Part shown: in pieces, positions 8,170 to 16,708 of the stretch
Numbering within the stretch: position 1 is the stretch's first letter
How the letters are laid out: every line of letters begins with the position of its first letter
From: LB3-1 sp036401895
Lineage (GTDB): Bacteria > Chloroflexota > Chloroflexia > Chloroflexales > Kallotenuaceae
Direction: 5' to 3'
Assembly (NCBI GenBank): GCA_036401895.1
Contig: DASWTW010000007.1
Coordinates: forward strand, 9,511-73,510
Length of the DNA: 64,000 nt
The notes under the pieces: model-generated
Database searches by the model: none
Told to the model about the DNA's origin: nothing
What the model saw: only the letters and a program-made list of their open reading frames with translations
Position numbers and translations under genes: made by a program

Positions 8170-10077
8170 TCATGGGTCCAGTGTCGCCAGCAGATCCAGG
8201 CAGCACCGCAGGCCGTGAGCGGGATCAGAGCCGAGATCGAGATGGACGAAGCGCCGTTCGAGCTGCGTCCAGGCCAGCAGGTCCGCCGCGATGCGCTCGC
8301 GTCGCAGATCGTCGAGCGTCCAGTCACGGCCAGGAACCGCAGCGACTGCCGCAGCATCCGCCGTCAGCAGCAGGAGCGCACAGGGCCGTCCGGCGTGCAG
8401 CACCTGTGTAGCAAACGCCTGCTCGCGCAGCGGATCGATCACGATCGCGATCACGCCGAAGCGTCGCGCCAGCAGCGAACGCAGCGCCGCCAGCTGCTCG
8501 CCGACAGCAGCCGATCCTGGAAGATAGGCCGCAATCGCGATGCAGCGGGGGCTCGTGAGCGCCGGGCTGAGCTGACGCCAGGCTTCAGCCAGCGGCGCCG
8601 GCTCAAGTGGCGTAGCCGGCGGGAGAGCTCGCGCATCTCCCGCCTCAAGCCTGCGCCAGAGATACGCGTCACGCGCGGCGGTGTCGGGCTCGTCGAAGGG
8701 ATTGAGACCAATCACCACACCGATCGTCGCGACGGCGAGCTGCCACGCCACGATCTGCGCGGCCACCGCATAGCGATCCTCCAGCTCCAGCATGATGATC
8801 GGCAATCCGGCAATCTCAAGCGCCGCACACTCTTGATCCAGATCGGCATTATCCGCATTAGACAGCCGCAGCGCGACGACGATGCGATCGTGGGGGTGGG
8901 GCTGGCCCTCATCCCAATCTTGAGTCAGGCCCTCACACCCTGCCCCCCTTCCCCAAACCTCGGCTGGCTTCAGCCTCGGTTGCGGTAGGCGAGGGGGAAA
9001 GATTAAATCATTATTCTTAGTCCGATAGTCATTGGGTTCTTGGTTCTTGATTCTTGGTTCTTGGTTTTCGTTGTGTTCTGTTGTTCTGGGTTCTGTTGTT
9101 CTGGGTTCTCCGTTAGGTTCTAGGTTTGCCCAGGGGGCACCCGTTCTGGGTTCTGTTGTTCTGGGTTCTTCGACGTCCATCACAAAGCCGCGCCCGTGTT
9201 TGCTGAGCGAGCCGGAGATAAACGCGGCCAGCCAGCGCGCCAGCGGCAGCAGCTCGGGCGACGCCAGCAGCGTGAGCTTGTCGCGGCCGCTCTGGGCCAG
9301 CACCGCTAGCGTCGTGCCGAGCCACACGCCCGGATTGAGCGATAGATCGTCGCGGCGACACTGCGCCCGCATCTCAAGCGCGGCGGCTCGTAGGCGATCG
9401 ATCTGCCAGCCCAGCCATGCGGCGGGAAGCAGTCCCAGCGGCGACAGCGGGCCGAAGCGTGCGCCAAGATCCGGCGGCAGCGGCAGCAGCTCAGGCTCGG
9501 CGTAGGATCGCGCCAGTGGCAGCAGCGGCGAGTCGTGCGGCGCGACCACAGCCAGCGGCGAAGGATTCGCGGGTGCGGCCGGCGCTCGGGCGGCCAGGAC
9601 GATGCGGGCCAGCGCGTCGAGGTCGGGCGTGAGCATAGAGTCGGCCGCCAGCAGAAGCGCCGTGTGCTCCCAATTGATAGAAGCCAGGATTGACTGCACC
9701 GCCAACGGCTCGATCGTATCCAGCACCATGAGCCGTGGAGTGTGCGGCGCGGCTAGATCCTGCCACATCCGCGCGCTGCTGCTCGCATCGCCGCTGCCGA
9801 CGTAGAGCAGATTCTCAATTCCCCGCGATCGCAGCCGCGCCAGCCAGCCAGCGCCTGCATCTGAGTCCACAGGCAGATCGAGCCAGCCAAGCCGCGCGCG
9901 AATCCTGTCCTGCGTCTCGGCTGCGGGATACCACAGACTCGGATCGCGGCTCCACAGGCGCTCGATCAGCCGCTCAGCAGCCAGGCGACGCAGCATCCCG
10001 GCGATCGAATCCCGATACGCGCGCAGACCCGAGATCTGCATATTGGCCGGCACGTCATCCTGTTCTGGCTGTTGCAT
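8170..10077 (-). CDS. PGI-like pseudoenzyme (C-terminal half of transaldolase/PGI fusions) with repeat-derived insert
   Basis: 635 residues. Landmarks of the glucose-6-phosphate isomerase half of bifunctional transaldolase/PGI proteins are in order: RLGWLDLP (62-69), FGPLSPLGLLPAAW (208-221), LNPGVWLGTTLAVLAQSGRDKLTL (247-270), SKHGRGFVMDVEEP (292-305), DRIVVALRL (397-405) and IGLNPFDEPD (456-465). Catalytic motifs are degenerate: GMGGSS becomes VGSGDASS (93-100), the SKSGTT phosphate loop becomes AADSMLTPD, and the STGQxxKGGP loop becomes ATQVLHAGRP (~556-565). An isomerase role is therefore unlikely; a scaffold or regulatory role near gnd is inference. Residues ~303-396 are encoded by repeat DNA and give EPRTTEPRT-type low-complexity sequence. 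RBS AGGAG supports the ATG at 10077. Confidence 0.78.
   Translation of the reverse strand: MQQPEQDDVPANMQISGLRAYRDSIAGMLRRLAAERLIERLWSRDPSLWYPAAETQDRIRARLGWLDLPVDSDAGAGWLARLRSRGIENLLYVGSGDASSSARMWQDLAAPHTPRLMVLDTIEPLAVQSILASINWEHTALLLAADSMLTPDLDALARIVLAARAPAAPANPSPLAVVAPHDSPLLPLARSYAEPELLPLPPDLGARFGPLSPLGLLPAAWLGWQIDRLRAAALEMRAQCRRDDLSLNPGVWLGTTLAVLAQSGRDKLTLLASPELLPLARWLAAFISGSLSKHGRGFVMDVEEPRTTEPRTGAPWANLEPNGEPRTTEPRTTEHNENQEPRIKNQEPNDYRTKNNDLIFPPRLPQPRLKPAEVWGRGAGCEGLTQDWDEGQPHPHDRIVVALRLSNADNADLDQECAALEIAGLPIIMLELEDRYAVAAQIVAWQLAVATIGVVIGLNPFDEPDTAARDAYLWRRLEAGDARALPPATPLEPAPLAEAWRQLSPALTSPRCIAIAAYLPGSAAVGEQLAALRSLLARRFGVIAIVIDPLREQAFATQVLHAGRPCALLLLTADAAAVAAVPGRDWTLDDLRRERIAADLLAWTQLERRFVHLDLGSDPAHGLRCCLDLLATLDP
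8906..9000. repeat. Palindromic repeat element inside a coding sequence
   Basis: GGCCCTCACACCCTGCC, CCTTCCCC, a CTCGGCTGGCTTCAGCCTCG hairpin and TAGGCGAGGGG follow the same order as the element at 941-1020. The two are clearly related though diverged. This copy is translated in frame within the PGI-like gene on the opposite strand. Confidence 0.65.
9034..9170. repeat. GGTTCT/TGTTCTG low-complexity array inside a coding sequence
   Basis: Irregular tandem GGTTCTTG, GGTTCTGTTGTTCT and GGTTCTAGG units, with GCCCAGGGGGCACCC (9128-9142) embedded. The reverse complement reads AGAACC/AGAACAA, the same text found near 11393, 13275 and 55353. Translated on the minus strand it gives EPRTTEPRT and NQEPRIKNQEP repeats in the PGI-like protein. 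Confidence 0.75.
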
Positions 10078-10159
10078 TGCACTCCTATCGTCTGATTTTA
10101 CGATCGCGAAACGATGTTAGCATAGCAGAAGCATCCAGTCTAAGCCAAAGGAGCTAGCC

Positions 10160-11347
10160 ATGCGCTTAACTTTCACTCATGCTCATCTTGTCGATGCTGA
10201 CGGCGAACAGCACGACGCCGCGCTGACGATCGACGGCGATCAGATCGTCGCGGTCGGGGCGAACGCCGACAGCCAGGCCGGTACGCTGGATCTCAGCGGA
10301 ATGATCGTCACGCCGGGCTTTGTCGACGTGCATACTCACGGCGGCGGCAGCTTCAATCTGCACACCACCGCTGCCGACGAGATCCGTGGCTACGCGCGCT
10401 GGACACCCGTGACCGGCACGACCTCGTTTCTGATCGGCGTGGTCGGCGTGCCCGCGACGCTGCCCGAGGACCAGCTGCGCGCCGCGATCGACGCGATCGA
10501 GACGGCAGGGCCGGGCGCTGAGCCGCTGGGGATTCATCTCGAAGGCCCGTACATGAGCGTCAACAAACGCGGCGCGCACGATCCGTCCTGGCTGCGCACG
10601 CCGGAGGCCGCCGAGACCGAGCAGCTGCTGGCGCTGACCAAAGGCTACCTGCGGCTGATCACGCTCGCGCCTGAGCTGCCGCACGCCGACGCCATGATCT
10701 CCAGGCTGGTCGAGGCCGGCGTGACTGTCAGCATCGGCCATACCGACGCGACCTACGAGCAGGCGCGCGACGCGATTCCGCTTGGCATTACCCATGCGAC
10801 ACACTGCTTCAACGCGATGCGTCCGCTGCATCATCGCGAGCCGGGACCGCTCGGCGCGATCGTCGAGGCCGAGAGCGTGCGCGGCGAGCTGATCGCCGAT
10901 GGAGTGCATGTGCATCCTGCTGCGCTGCGGGTCATGATCCGAGCGCTCGGCCCTGAGCGAACGATCATCGTGACCGACGCGCTCTCGTGTGCGGGACTGC
11001 CCGACGCGGAGTTTACTTTTGCGGGACAGCCGGCCCGTGTGATCGACGGTGTGGCGCGGCTCAGCGACGGCACGATCACCGGCAGCGTGCTGACGACCGA
11101 TCAGGCGCTGCGCAATCTGGTCGAGCTGGTCGGCGTGTCGCTGCCCGAGGCGGTCGGCATGCTCACGCTCAACCCGGCGCGATCGGCGGGTGCCGCGCAG
11201 CGCAAGGGCCGGCTCCAGCCCGGCTATGACTCCGATCTGCTGATCTTCGACCGCGACCTCAGGCTTCAGGCGACGATCTGTCGCGGCAGGCTAGCGTTCG
11301 TCGGCGAGAACTGGCGCGATCGACTGGCGCAGCTTGAGTCGGTGTAG
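10160..11347 (+). CDS. nagA: N-acetylglucosamine-6-phosphate deacetylase
   Basis: 395 residues, amidohydrolase superfamily. Deacetylates GlcNAc-6-P to glucosamine-6-P in amino-sugar and cell-wall recycling. Metal and catalytic motifs seen: VDVHTHGGG (~54-62), HLEGPY (~128-133, the metal-binding Glu), IGHTDATYEQA (~193), HATHCFNAMRPLHHREPG (~212-229), ADGVHVHP (~246), and IIVTDALSCAG (~270) containing the catalytic Asp. C-terminal LNPARSAG and GYDSDLLIFD are typical. AAGGAG precedes the ATG. No nagB or sugar transporter is adjacent, so it stands alone between divergent and downstream genes. Confidence 0.95.
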   Translation: MRLTFTHAHLVDADGEQHDAALTIDGDQIVAVGANADSQAGTLDLSGMIVTPGFVDVHTHGGGSFNLHTTAADEIRGYARWTPVTGTTSFLIGVVGVPATLPEDQLRAAIDAIETAGPGAEPLGIHLEGPYMSVNKRGAHDPSWLRTPEAAETEQLLALTKGYLRLITLAPELPHADAMISRLVEAGVTVSIGHTDATYEQARDAIPLGITHATHCFNAMRPLHHREPGPLGAIVEAESVRGELIADGVHVHPAALRVMIRALGPERTIIVTDALSCAGLPDAEFTFAGQPARVIDGVARLSDGTITGSVLTTDQALRNLVELVGVSLPEAVGMLTLNPARSAGAAQRKGRLQPGYDSDLLIFDRDLRLQATICRGRLAFVGENWRDRLAQLESV

Positions 11348-11392
11348 CAGCAGGCACGGCCGGCGCGGTGGTACAATTTTGAAGGAATAGTC

Positions 11393-11470
11393 GGAGAACA
11401 AAGAACAACCAAACAAAGAACAAAGGAGTTGGAACATAGATCATTTGCCAATATTTTTGTTCTTTGTTTG
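11393..11470. repeat. GAACAA-type repeat with 14-bp inverted arms before argS
   Basis: CAAACAAAGAACAA (11410-11423) and TTGTTCTTTGTTTG (11457-11470) are perfectly complementary with a 33-nt loop. The element ends 28 bp before the argS start and therefore probably lies in its 5' leader: a TACAAT candidate -10 is at 11372. It belongs to the same text family as the arrays at 9034, 13275 and 55353. Confidence 0.7.
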
Positions 11471-11498
11471 TTTGCGCTCTCGTAGAAGGAGTTTTTGC

Positions 11499-13274
11499 AT
11501 GGACTATGCGCTCGACCGCTTTGCGGGTGAAATACAACAGGCGATCGCCGCGACGGGACTCGTCCCGCCGGAGCAGATCGAGCTAGCCGAGCCGAAGGCC
11601 AACGTACCGGCCGATCTGGCATTTCCCTGCTTTCGGGCCGCCAAACAGGCGGGAACGCCGCCGCCCCAGCTGGCGCAGCGCCTCGCCGATCAACTAAGCT
11701 TCCCGGAGAACAGTCTGGTGGGCGGCGTGCAGGCAGCAGGGCCGTTTCTCAACTTTACGCTCAACGCGCCGCAGCTGGTGCAGGCTGTGCTCGACGAAGT
11801 TGCGCGGCTCGGCGATCGCTATGGCAGCGACGACCTGGGCCAGAATGAGATCGTGATCGTCGAGTACTCGTCGCCCAATATCGCCAAGCGCATGCATGTG
11901 GGCCACATTCGCTCGACGATCATCGGCCAGTCGGTTCGCAACATCCTGGAATTTCTGGGCTACAACACGATCAGCGACAACCACCTGGGCGACTACGGCA
12001 AGCAGTTCGGTACCAACATCGCCGCGATCCAGCGCTTTGGGCGGCCCGAGGGCGAGGGCGAGGAAGTGCTCAGCCAGATCGAAGCGCTGTACACGCGCTA
12101 CAACCAGATGATGGGCAGCGAAGCCGAGGAAGACGAGGACGCGATCGACGTGGAAAGTCTGGACGACGAGGCGCGTAGCTGGTCGCTGAAGCTGGAGCAG
12201 AACGATCCCACGGCGCGCGAGCTATGGGAATGGATGGTCGCCACGACGAAGCAGGCCAATCAGCGCAACTACGATCGGCTGGGCGTCGCCTTCGATCTTC
12301 AGCACGGCGAAAGCTTCTACGCCGAGATGCTGCCGACCGTGATCGGCAAGGTCGAGGAGTCGGGGCTGGGCCAGCGCGAGCCGGGCGGCGCGCTGATCGT
12401 CAAGGAGCTGCGCGATAAGAATAACAAGGAGCTGCCGCTGTTTCTGATCCAGCGCTCGGACGGCGCAACGCTCTATCTGACCCGCGACCTGGCGACGATC
12501 ATCTACCGCGAGCGCGAGTACCATCCGAAGAAGATCATCTACGTCGTGGGCCAGACCCAGGAATTGCACTTCCGCCAGGTCTTTTCGCTGGTGCGGGCGC
12601 TGGGCTATGGGCAGGATATTGAGCTGATCCATATCACCTTCGGCACGGTCTTTAGCACCGCAGGGCAGGCGCTCTCGACGCGCCGGGGCAACATGATCTA
12701 CCTCGAAAACCTGCTCAACGATGCGCAGCAGCGGGCCAAAGCCTTGATCGAAGAGAAGATCGCCGAGGGCAAGACCGATCTCCTACCCGAGCAGATCGAC
12801 GAGGTGGCGGAGCAAGTCGGCGTGGGCGCGGTGATCTACAACGATCTGTATCAAGATCCCAAGCGCAACATCACGATCGACTGGGAGCGCATGCTGGCCT
12901 TTGAGGGCAACAGCGCGCCGTATCTGCAATACACGCATGCCCGCTGCTGCTCGATCCTGCGCGAGGCCGGCGAGCTTCCCGCCGAGTTTGATGCCAGTCA
13001 GCTTGTGCAAGAACAAGAGCTGGCCGTGATCAAGCAGATCGCGCGCTTCCCGTCAGTGGTCCGCCGCGCCGGCGAGTCGTACGCGCCCTACGTAATCGCG
13101 GACTGGCTGTACACCACCGCCCGCGAGTTCGCCCGCTTCTACCGCGATCACAAGGTACTCAAAGCAGAAACGCCTGAGCTGCGGGCGGCGCGACTACATC
13201 TGGTTGCCGCAACCGGTCAGTCACTGCGCAACGGCCTGGGACTCCTGGCGATCAAGGCACCGGAGCGGATGTGA
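11499..13274 (+). CDS. argS: Arginyl-tRNA synthetase
   Basis: 591 residues from the ATG at 11499 (GAAGGA eight bases upstream); an upstream in-frame start at 11445 reads repeat DNA and is rejected. Charges tRNA-Arg with arginine in the cytoplasm. N-terminal Arg-tRNA domain ~1-100, VEYSSPNIAKRMHVGHIRST with the HIGH-like motif HVGH (~126-140), NHLGDYGKQFG, then YVVGQTQELHFRQVF and the KMSKS-equivalent STRRGNMIYL (~392), which is naturally degenerate in many ArgRS. DALR anticodon-binding domain is C-terminal (YLQYTHARCCSIL onward). Length and motif order are normal, single copy in the window. Confidence 0.97.
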   Translation: MDYALDRFAGEIQQAIAATGLVPPEQIELAEPKANVPADLAFPCFRAAKQAGTPPPQLAQRLADQLSFPENSLVGGVQAAGPFLNFTLNAPQLVQAVLDEVARLGDRYGSDDLGQNEIVIVEYSSPNIAKRMHVGHIRSTIIGQSVRNILEFLGYNTISDNHLGDYGKQFGTNIAAIQRFGRPEGEGEEVLSQIEALYTRYNQMMGSEAEEDEDAIDVESLDDEARSWSLKLEQNDPTARELWEWMVATTKQANQRNYDRLGVAFDLQHGESFYAEMLPTVIGKVEESGLGQREPGGALIVKELRDKNNKELPLFLIQRSDGATLYLTRDLATIIYREREYHPKKIIYVVGQTQELHFRQVFSLVRALGYGQDIELIHITFGTVFSTAGQALSTRRGNMIYLENLLNDAQQRAKALIEEKIAEGKTDLLPEQIDEVAEQVGVGAVIYNDLYQDPKRNITIDWERMLAFEGNSAPYLQYTHARCCSILREAGELPAEFDASQLVQEQELAVIKQIARFPSVVRRAGESYAPYVIADWLYTTAREFARFYRDHKVLKAETPELRAARLHLVAATGQSLRNGLGLLAIKAPERM

Positions 13275-13450
13275 CGGAGAACCTAGAACCTAACGGAGAA
13301 CAAACGATCAAATGAACAAAAGAACAAAAAGTGCCTTCGAAACTCCTTTGTTCCCTTCGCCGGGCGCCATGCCCAGAGGGCACCCGGCATGGCACCCGCC
13401 TTGTTCCTTTGTTCGCCCGCAGGGCCTAAGGCCCTGTTCCAGAACCTAAT
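13275..13450. repeat. Composite GAACC/GAACAA repeat with GC-rich palindromic core
   Basis: Left arm carries GAACC and GAACAA units, right arm carries TTGTTCCTTTGTTCG; the middle contains CGGGCGCCATGCCCAGAGGGC with GCCCAGAGGGCACCC at 13371-13385. The same 15-bp core motif occurs at 9128-9142 and, reversed, at 1072-1086. The element fills the argS-HAD intergenic space and ends 14 bp before the HAD start codon. Confidence 0.7.
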
Positions 13451-13463
13451 CCGTGGAGTCGTC

Positions 13464-14264
13464 ATGGCACTTGATCTACGGGCTATTCGCACGGTGCTCT
13501 TCGATATGGATGGCGTGCTTTATCGAGGCGCGCAGCCGCTGCCGGGCGTCAACGAGATGCTGGCGTTTCTTGAGGCGCACGGCATCGGCTACGCCAGCAT
13601 CACGAATAACGCCAGTCTCACGCCGCAGCAGTTCGCCGCGAAAGTCCACAAGATGGGCTTGAATCTCGCGGCGGATCGAATCATGACCTCGTCGGTCGCG
13701 ACCAACGTGTATCTGCGCTCGGTCGCGCCGCGCGGCACCGCCGTCTATGCGATCGGCATGCATGGGCTGATCGAGCCGCTCTTCGGCGACGGCTACTTCA
13801 CGCTTGACGAGAAAACGCCGGCGTATGTGGTGGTGGGCGTGGACTTCGAGGTCACGTATGCCAAGCTGCGCGCGGCCTGTCTGGCGATCCGCGCCGGCGC
13901 CCGCTTTATCGGCACCAATCCCGACAAAACGTTTCCGGCCGAAGACGGGATCGTGCCCGGCTGCGGCGCGCTGTTGGCGGCGCTGGAAGCGGCAACCGAT
14001 CAAAAGCCGTTGATTATCGGAAAGCCGGAGCCGGGTATGTTTATTGCCGCGCTGGCGCTGCTAGAGGCGCAGGCACCGACGACGCTGATCATCGGCGATC
14101 GCTACGATACCGACATTCTCGGCGGCGCGCAGGCCGGGCTGCGTACGGCGATGGTGCTCACGGGCGTGTCAAGTGCGGCCGACGTCGAGCACGAGCAGGT
14201 CAAGCCCGAGGCGATCTTTGCGGATCTGCCGGATCTGCTGCGCGCCTGGCAGGCCGCGATCTAA
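13464..14264 (+). CDS. HAD-IIA family hydrolase (NagD / p-nitrophenylphosphatase-like)
   Basis: 266 residues from the ATG at 13464; the frame is open further upstream only through repeat DNA. The DxD nucleophile motif is LFDMDGVLYRG (~residues 13-23), motif II is in ASITNNAS (~51), KPEPGMF (~194) supplies the lysine, and GDRYDTDILGGAQAG (~214-228) is motif IV. The C2-type cap between motifs II and III is the HAD-IIA arrangement. Such proteins dephosphorylate nucleotide or sugar phosphates; 2-phosphoglycolate or nucleoside monophosphate are common substrates, but this cannot be decided here. Confidence 0.88.
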   Translation: MALDLRAIRTVLFDMDGVLYRGAQPLPGVNEMLAFLEAHGIGYASITNNASLTPQQFAAKVHKMGLNLAADRIMTSSVATNVYLRSVAPRGTAVYAIGMHGLIEPLFGDGYFTLDEKTPAYVVVGVDFEVTYAKLRAACLAIRAGARFIGTNPDKTFPAEDGIVPGCGALLAALEAATDQKPLIIGKPEPGMFIAALALLEAQAPTTLIIGDRYDTDILGGAQAGLRTAMVLTGVSSAADVEHEQVKPEAIFADLPDLLRAWQAAI

Positions 14265-14298
14265 TTTCGATGAGGCATACACACTACAAGGAGCAATT

Positions 14299-15069
14299 AT
14301 GCCTGAGATTTCCCCCAACCCTCAGCCGAAGCGCGTGCTGGTCGTGGCACCGCATCCCGACGACGCCGAGTTCATGGCCGGCGGCACAATGGCGCACTGG
14401 CATACCGGCGGCGCAAGCATTCACTATCTGCTGGTGACTGACGGCATCGGCGGCAGCCGCGATCCGAACCAGACGCAGGAGCAGCTGGCGCGCATCCGTC
14501 GCGAAGAGCAGATCAACGCCGCCCGCGTGCTGGGCTCCAACGATGTAACATTTCTGGGCTACCACGACGGTCGTGTCGAGCCGACGTTTGAGCTGCGACT
14601 GGCGATCGCGCGTGAGATTCGCCGCGTGCGGCCGGACGTAGTGATCAGCCAGGACCCGTACTTCCGCTACGGCCCGACCTACATCAACCACCCGGATCAC
14701 CGCGCCGTCGCCGATGCCACGCTGGCGGCGATCATGCCCACGGCCAATACGCTGCTCTCGGCGCCTGAGCTGAACGCGGAAGGTCTGGAGCCGCACGACG
14801 TCAGCGAGGTTTATCTGTCGGCGGCGGTTGCGCCCACGGTCTGGATACCGCTCACACAGCAGGACGTCGAGCGCAAGATCGAGTCGCTGCGAGCGCACAC
14901 CAGCCAGATGGGCGGCTGGGACCCCGAGCCGATGGTGCGCGAGTGGATGGCACGGGCGGCGGAGCAGGCGCGCGAGCATGGCGTCGAGTGCGAGTTCGCC
15001 GAGGCTTTCGCCTACGTTCGGCTGCACGCGCCCGAGGAGGAGCAGCCGCCCAACACCGAGCCGACCTAG
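14299..15069 (+). CDS. PIG-L / LmbE family deacetylase
   Basis: 256 residues. Zinc-binding motif APHPDDAEFMAGGT (~17-30) and the distal HPDHRAV (~134-140) define the PIG-L N-deacetylase family, which includes enzymes acting on GlcNAc-inositol, GlcNAc-malate (bacillithiol BshB) and antibiotic pseudosugars. Start ATG at 14299 has AAGGAG five bases upstream; the longer frame overlapping the HAD gene is a shadow. It lies 34 bp after the HAD phosphatase and may be co-transcribed, so both could act on an amino-sugar phosphate, which is inference. Confidence 0.88.
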   Translation: MPEISPNPQPKRVLVVAPHPDDAEFMAGGTMAHWHTGGASIHYLLVTDGIGGSRDPNQTQEQLARIRREEQINAARVLGSNDVTFLGYHDGRVEPTFELRLAIAREIRRVRPDVVISQDPYFRYGPTYINHPDHRAVADATLAAIMPTANTLLSAPELNAEGLEPHDVSEVYLSAAVAPTVWIPLTQQDVERKIESLRAHTSQMGGWDPEPMVREWMARAAEQAREHGVECEFAEAFAYVRLHAPEEEQPPNTEPT

Positions 15070-15092
15070 CGCCGAATCATAGCCGTGATCCT

Positions 15093-15132
15093 AACGAGGC
15101 GATCGAATCCCATGGGACTCGATCGCCTCGTT
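15093..15132. terminator. Bidirectional terminator hairpin
   Basis: AACGAGGCGATCGA (15093-15106) and TCGATCGCCTCGTT (15119-15132) form a perfect 14-bp stem with a 12-nt loop between the convergent PIG-L and MATE genes. Confidence 0.85.
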
Positions 15133-15156
15133 GAATATTGAAAGCTTGACTGATTG

Positions 15157-16557
15157 CTACTGTATCGTGCGCCGCCACCAGCGCCAGGCCAGCGCAAAGC
15201 CGGCAGTCTCGAACGGCCCGACCAGCAAAAAGGCAGTCCAGACCGCAGTTAGACTTGGATACACGAAGGTCACCGCGAGCCAGCCGATCGCGACCACTGC
15301 CCACATCGCAACGCCGGTGATCACCAGCGGCAGACGTGTATTGCCGGTTCCACGCAGCGCGCCCGCAAAGACAAAGGTTCCGGCCCACAGCGGCTGGGCC
15401 AGCGCCACGACGCGAATACCGGCGGCACCTTGCGCGATCATCTGGGGATCGTCGGTGTACAGGCTCATGATCTGCGGCGCGAAGAAGATAAAGATCGCGC
15501 CCAGTGCGCCCATCCAGATGATCGCCCAGCGCAGCGCGATCCTGGTGATCGCCCGCGCCTCCTGGGGCTTGCGCGCGCCGATGCTCTGGCCGACCAGCGC
15601 GGTAGCGGCCAATCCAAAGCCGATGCCGGGCAAGAACGAGAGCGACAGCACGTTGATAACGACGCGATGCGCCGCCAGCGAGACCGTGCCCAGCCCCGCG
15701 ACGATCGGCGTCAGCGTGGCGAAGGCCATGATCACCAGCATCTCTTCCAGCGCCGCCGGCAGCCCGATGCGCAGCACGTCGCGCGCCACATGGAGCTGCG
15801 GCCGCCACGAGAAGCCCCGCCCGATGCGCACGCCATTACGGCCCCGAAACAGCACCCAGACCAGGATCAGCGCGCCGGCCAGCCGGGAAAGAAAAGTCGC
15901 CCAGGCGCTGCCGACCGCGCCCATGGCCGGCAGACCAAAATGCCCGTAGATCATCGCGTACGCCAGCGAAACGTTGAGGATATTGGCGAAGGCCGTGATC
16001 AGCATCGGCGTTCGGCTATCGCCCGCGCCGCGCAGCACGCCGCCGCCGATCAGCAGCACCATGATCGCGGTGACCGTGCCCAGCGTGACGTGCAGATACT
16101 GCGCCGCAACGTGAGTCACATCGGCCTCTAGACCAAACAGGCCCAGAATCGGCACGCTGAAGAGCAGGCCCAGAATCGCCAGCGGGATCGAAATAATCAC
16201 GCTCCACACGATCGATTGCTGCGCGTAGCGGCTGGCAGCCCTGAGATCGCCCGCGCCGTACGCCTGCGCCACCAGCACCGACGCGCCCACCGAAAGCGCG
16301 GTCAGCGCGGCGATCAGCACCAGGATCACTTGCAGCGCCGAGCCCACACCGGCCAGCGCGACGGCGCCCAGCCCGGCGACAAGAATCGTATCGACCACGC
16401 CGAGTAGCGTTTGGAGCAAATTCTCGCCGATCACGGGCGCGGCTAGCTCAAGCACCCGCCGCTGAAGGCTCTGCTGCGACTTGCTCGGCGGCATCGCCCC
16501 GGCGCGCTCGACGGCAGGCAGCTCGTTGAGTTGCATCACTGTTTCTTGCGGTACCAC
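15157..16557 (-). CDS. MATE family efflux transporter
   Basis: 466 residues with about 12 hydrophobic segments. Family features: APVIGENLLQTLLGVVDTILVAGLG in TM1-2, LSVGASVLVAQAYGAGD after TM3, GGVLRGAGDSRTPM (TM5-6 loop), and the same pattern repeated in the second half (GIGFGLAATALVGQSIGARKPQEA and GALRGTGNTRLP), the internal duplication typical of MATE. Exports cationic drugs or metabolites by Na+ or H+ antiport. The GTG at 16557 has GGAG seven bases upstream; an ATG seven codons later is an alternative start. Stands alone downstream of the STAND regulator, 151 bp apart. Confidence 0.93.
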   Translation of the reverse strand: MVPQETVMQLNELPAVERAGAMPPSKSQQSLQRRVLELAAPVIGENLLQTLLGVVDTILVAGLGAVALAGVGSALQVILVLIAALTALSVGASVLVAQAYGAGDLRAASRYAQQSIVWSVIISIPLAILGLLFSVPILGLFGLEADVTHVAAQYLHVTLGTVTAIMVLLIGGGVLRGAGDSRTPMLITAFANILNVSLAYAMIYGHFGLPAMGAVGSAWATFLSRLAGALILVWVLFRGRNGVRIGRGFSWRPQLHVARDVLRIGLPAALEEMLVIMAFATLTPIVAGLGTVSLAAHRVVINVLSLSFLPGIGFGLAATALVGQSIGARKPQEARAITRIALRWAIIWMGALGAIFIFFAPQIMSLYTDDPQMIAQGAAGIRVVALAQPLWAGTFVFAGALRGTGNTRLPLVITGVAMWAVVAIGWLAVTFVYPSLTAVWTAFLLVGPFETAGFALAWRWWRRTIQ

Positions 16558-16708
16558 GAGATCGCTCCATGAGGTAGTATAAGGTTGATCTCATGCTACA
16601 GGAGCGCCCCGGCTTTGTCGATCGGACGAAAGAATGATGTTGCCGGTCGTAAGTCCAGGTTGGCCGCAGCCGCTCAGGGAGTACACTCTGTGCCGATCGG
16701 GCCACACG

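Noticed and set aside
8215..8988. 257-codon plus-strand frame opposite the PGI-like gene
   Set aside because: Codon pattern and composition are those of an antisense shadow; no RBS.
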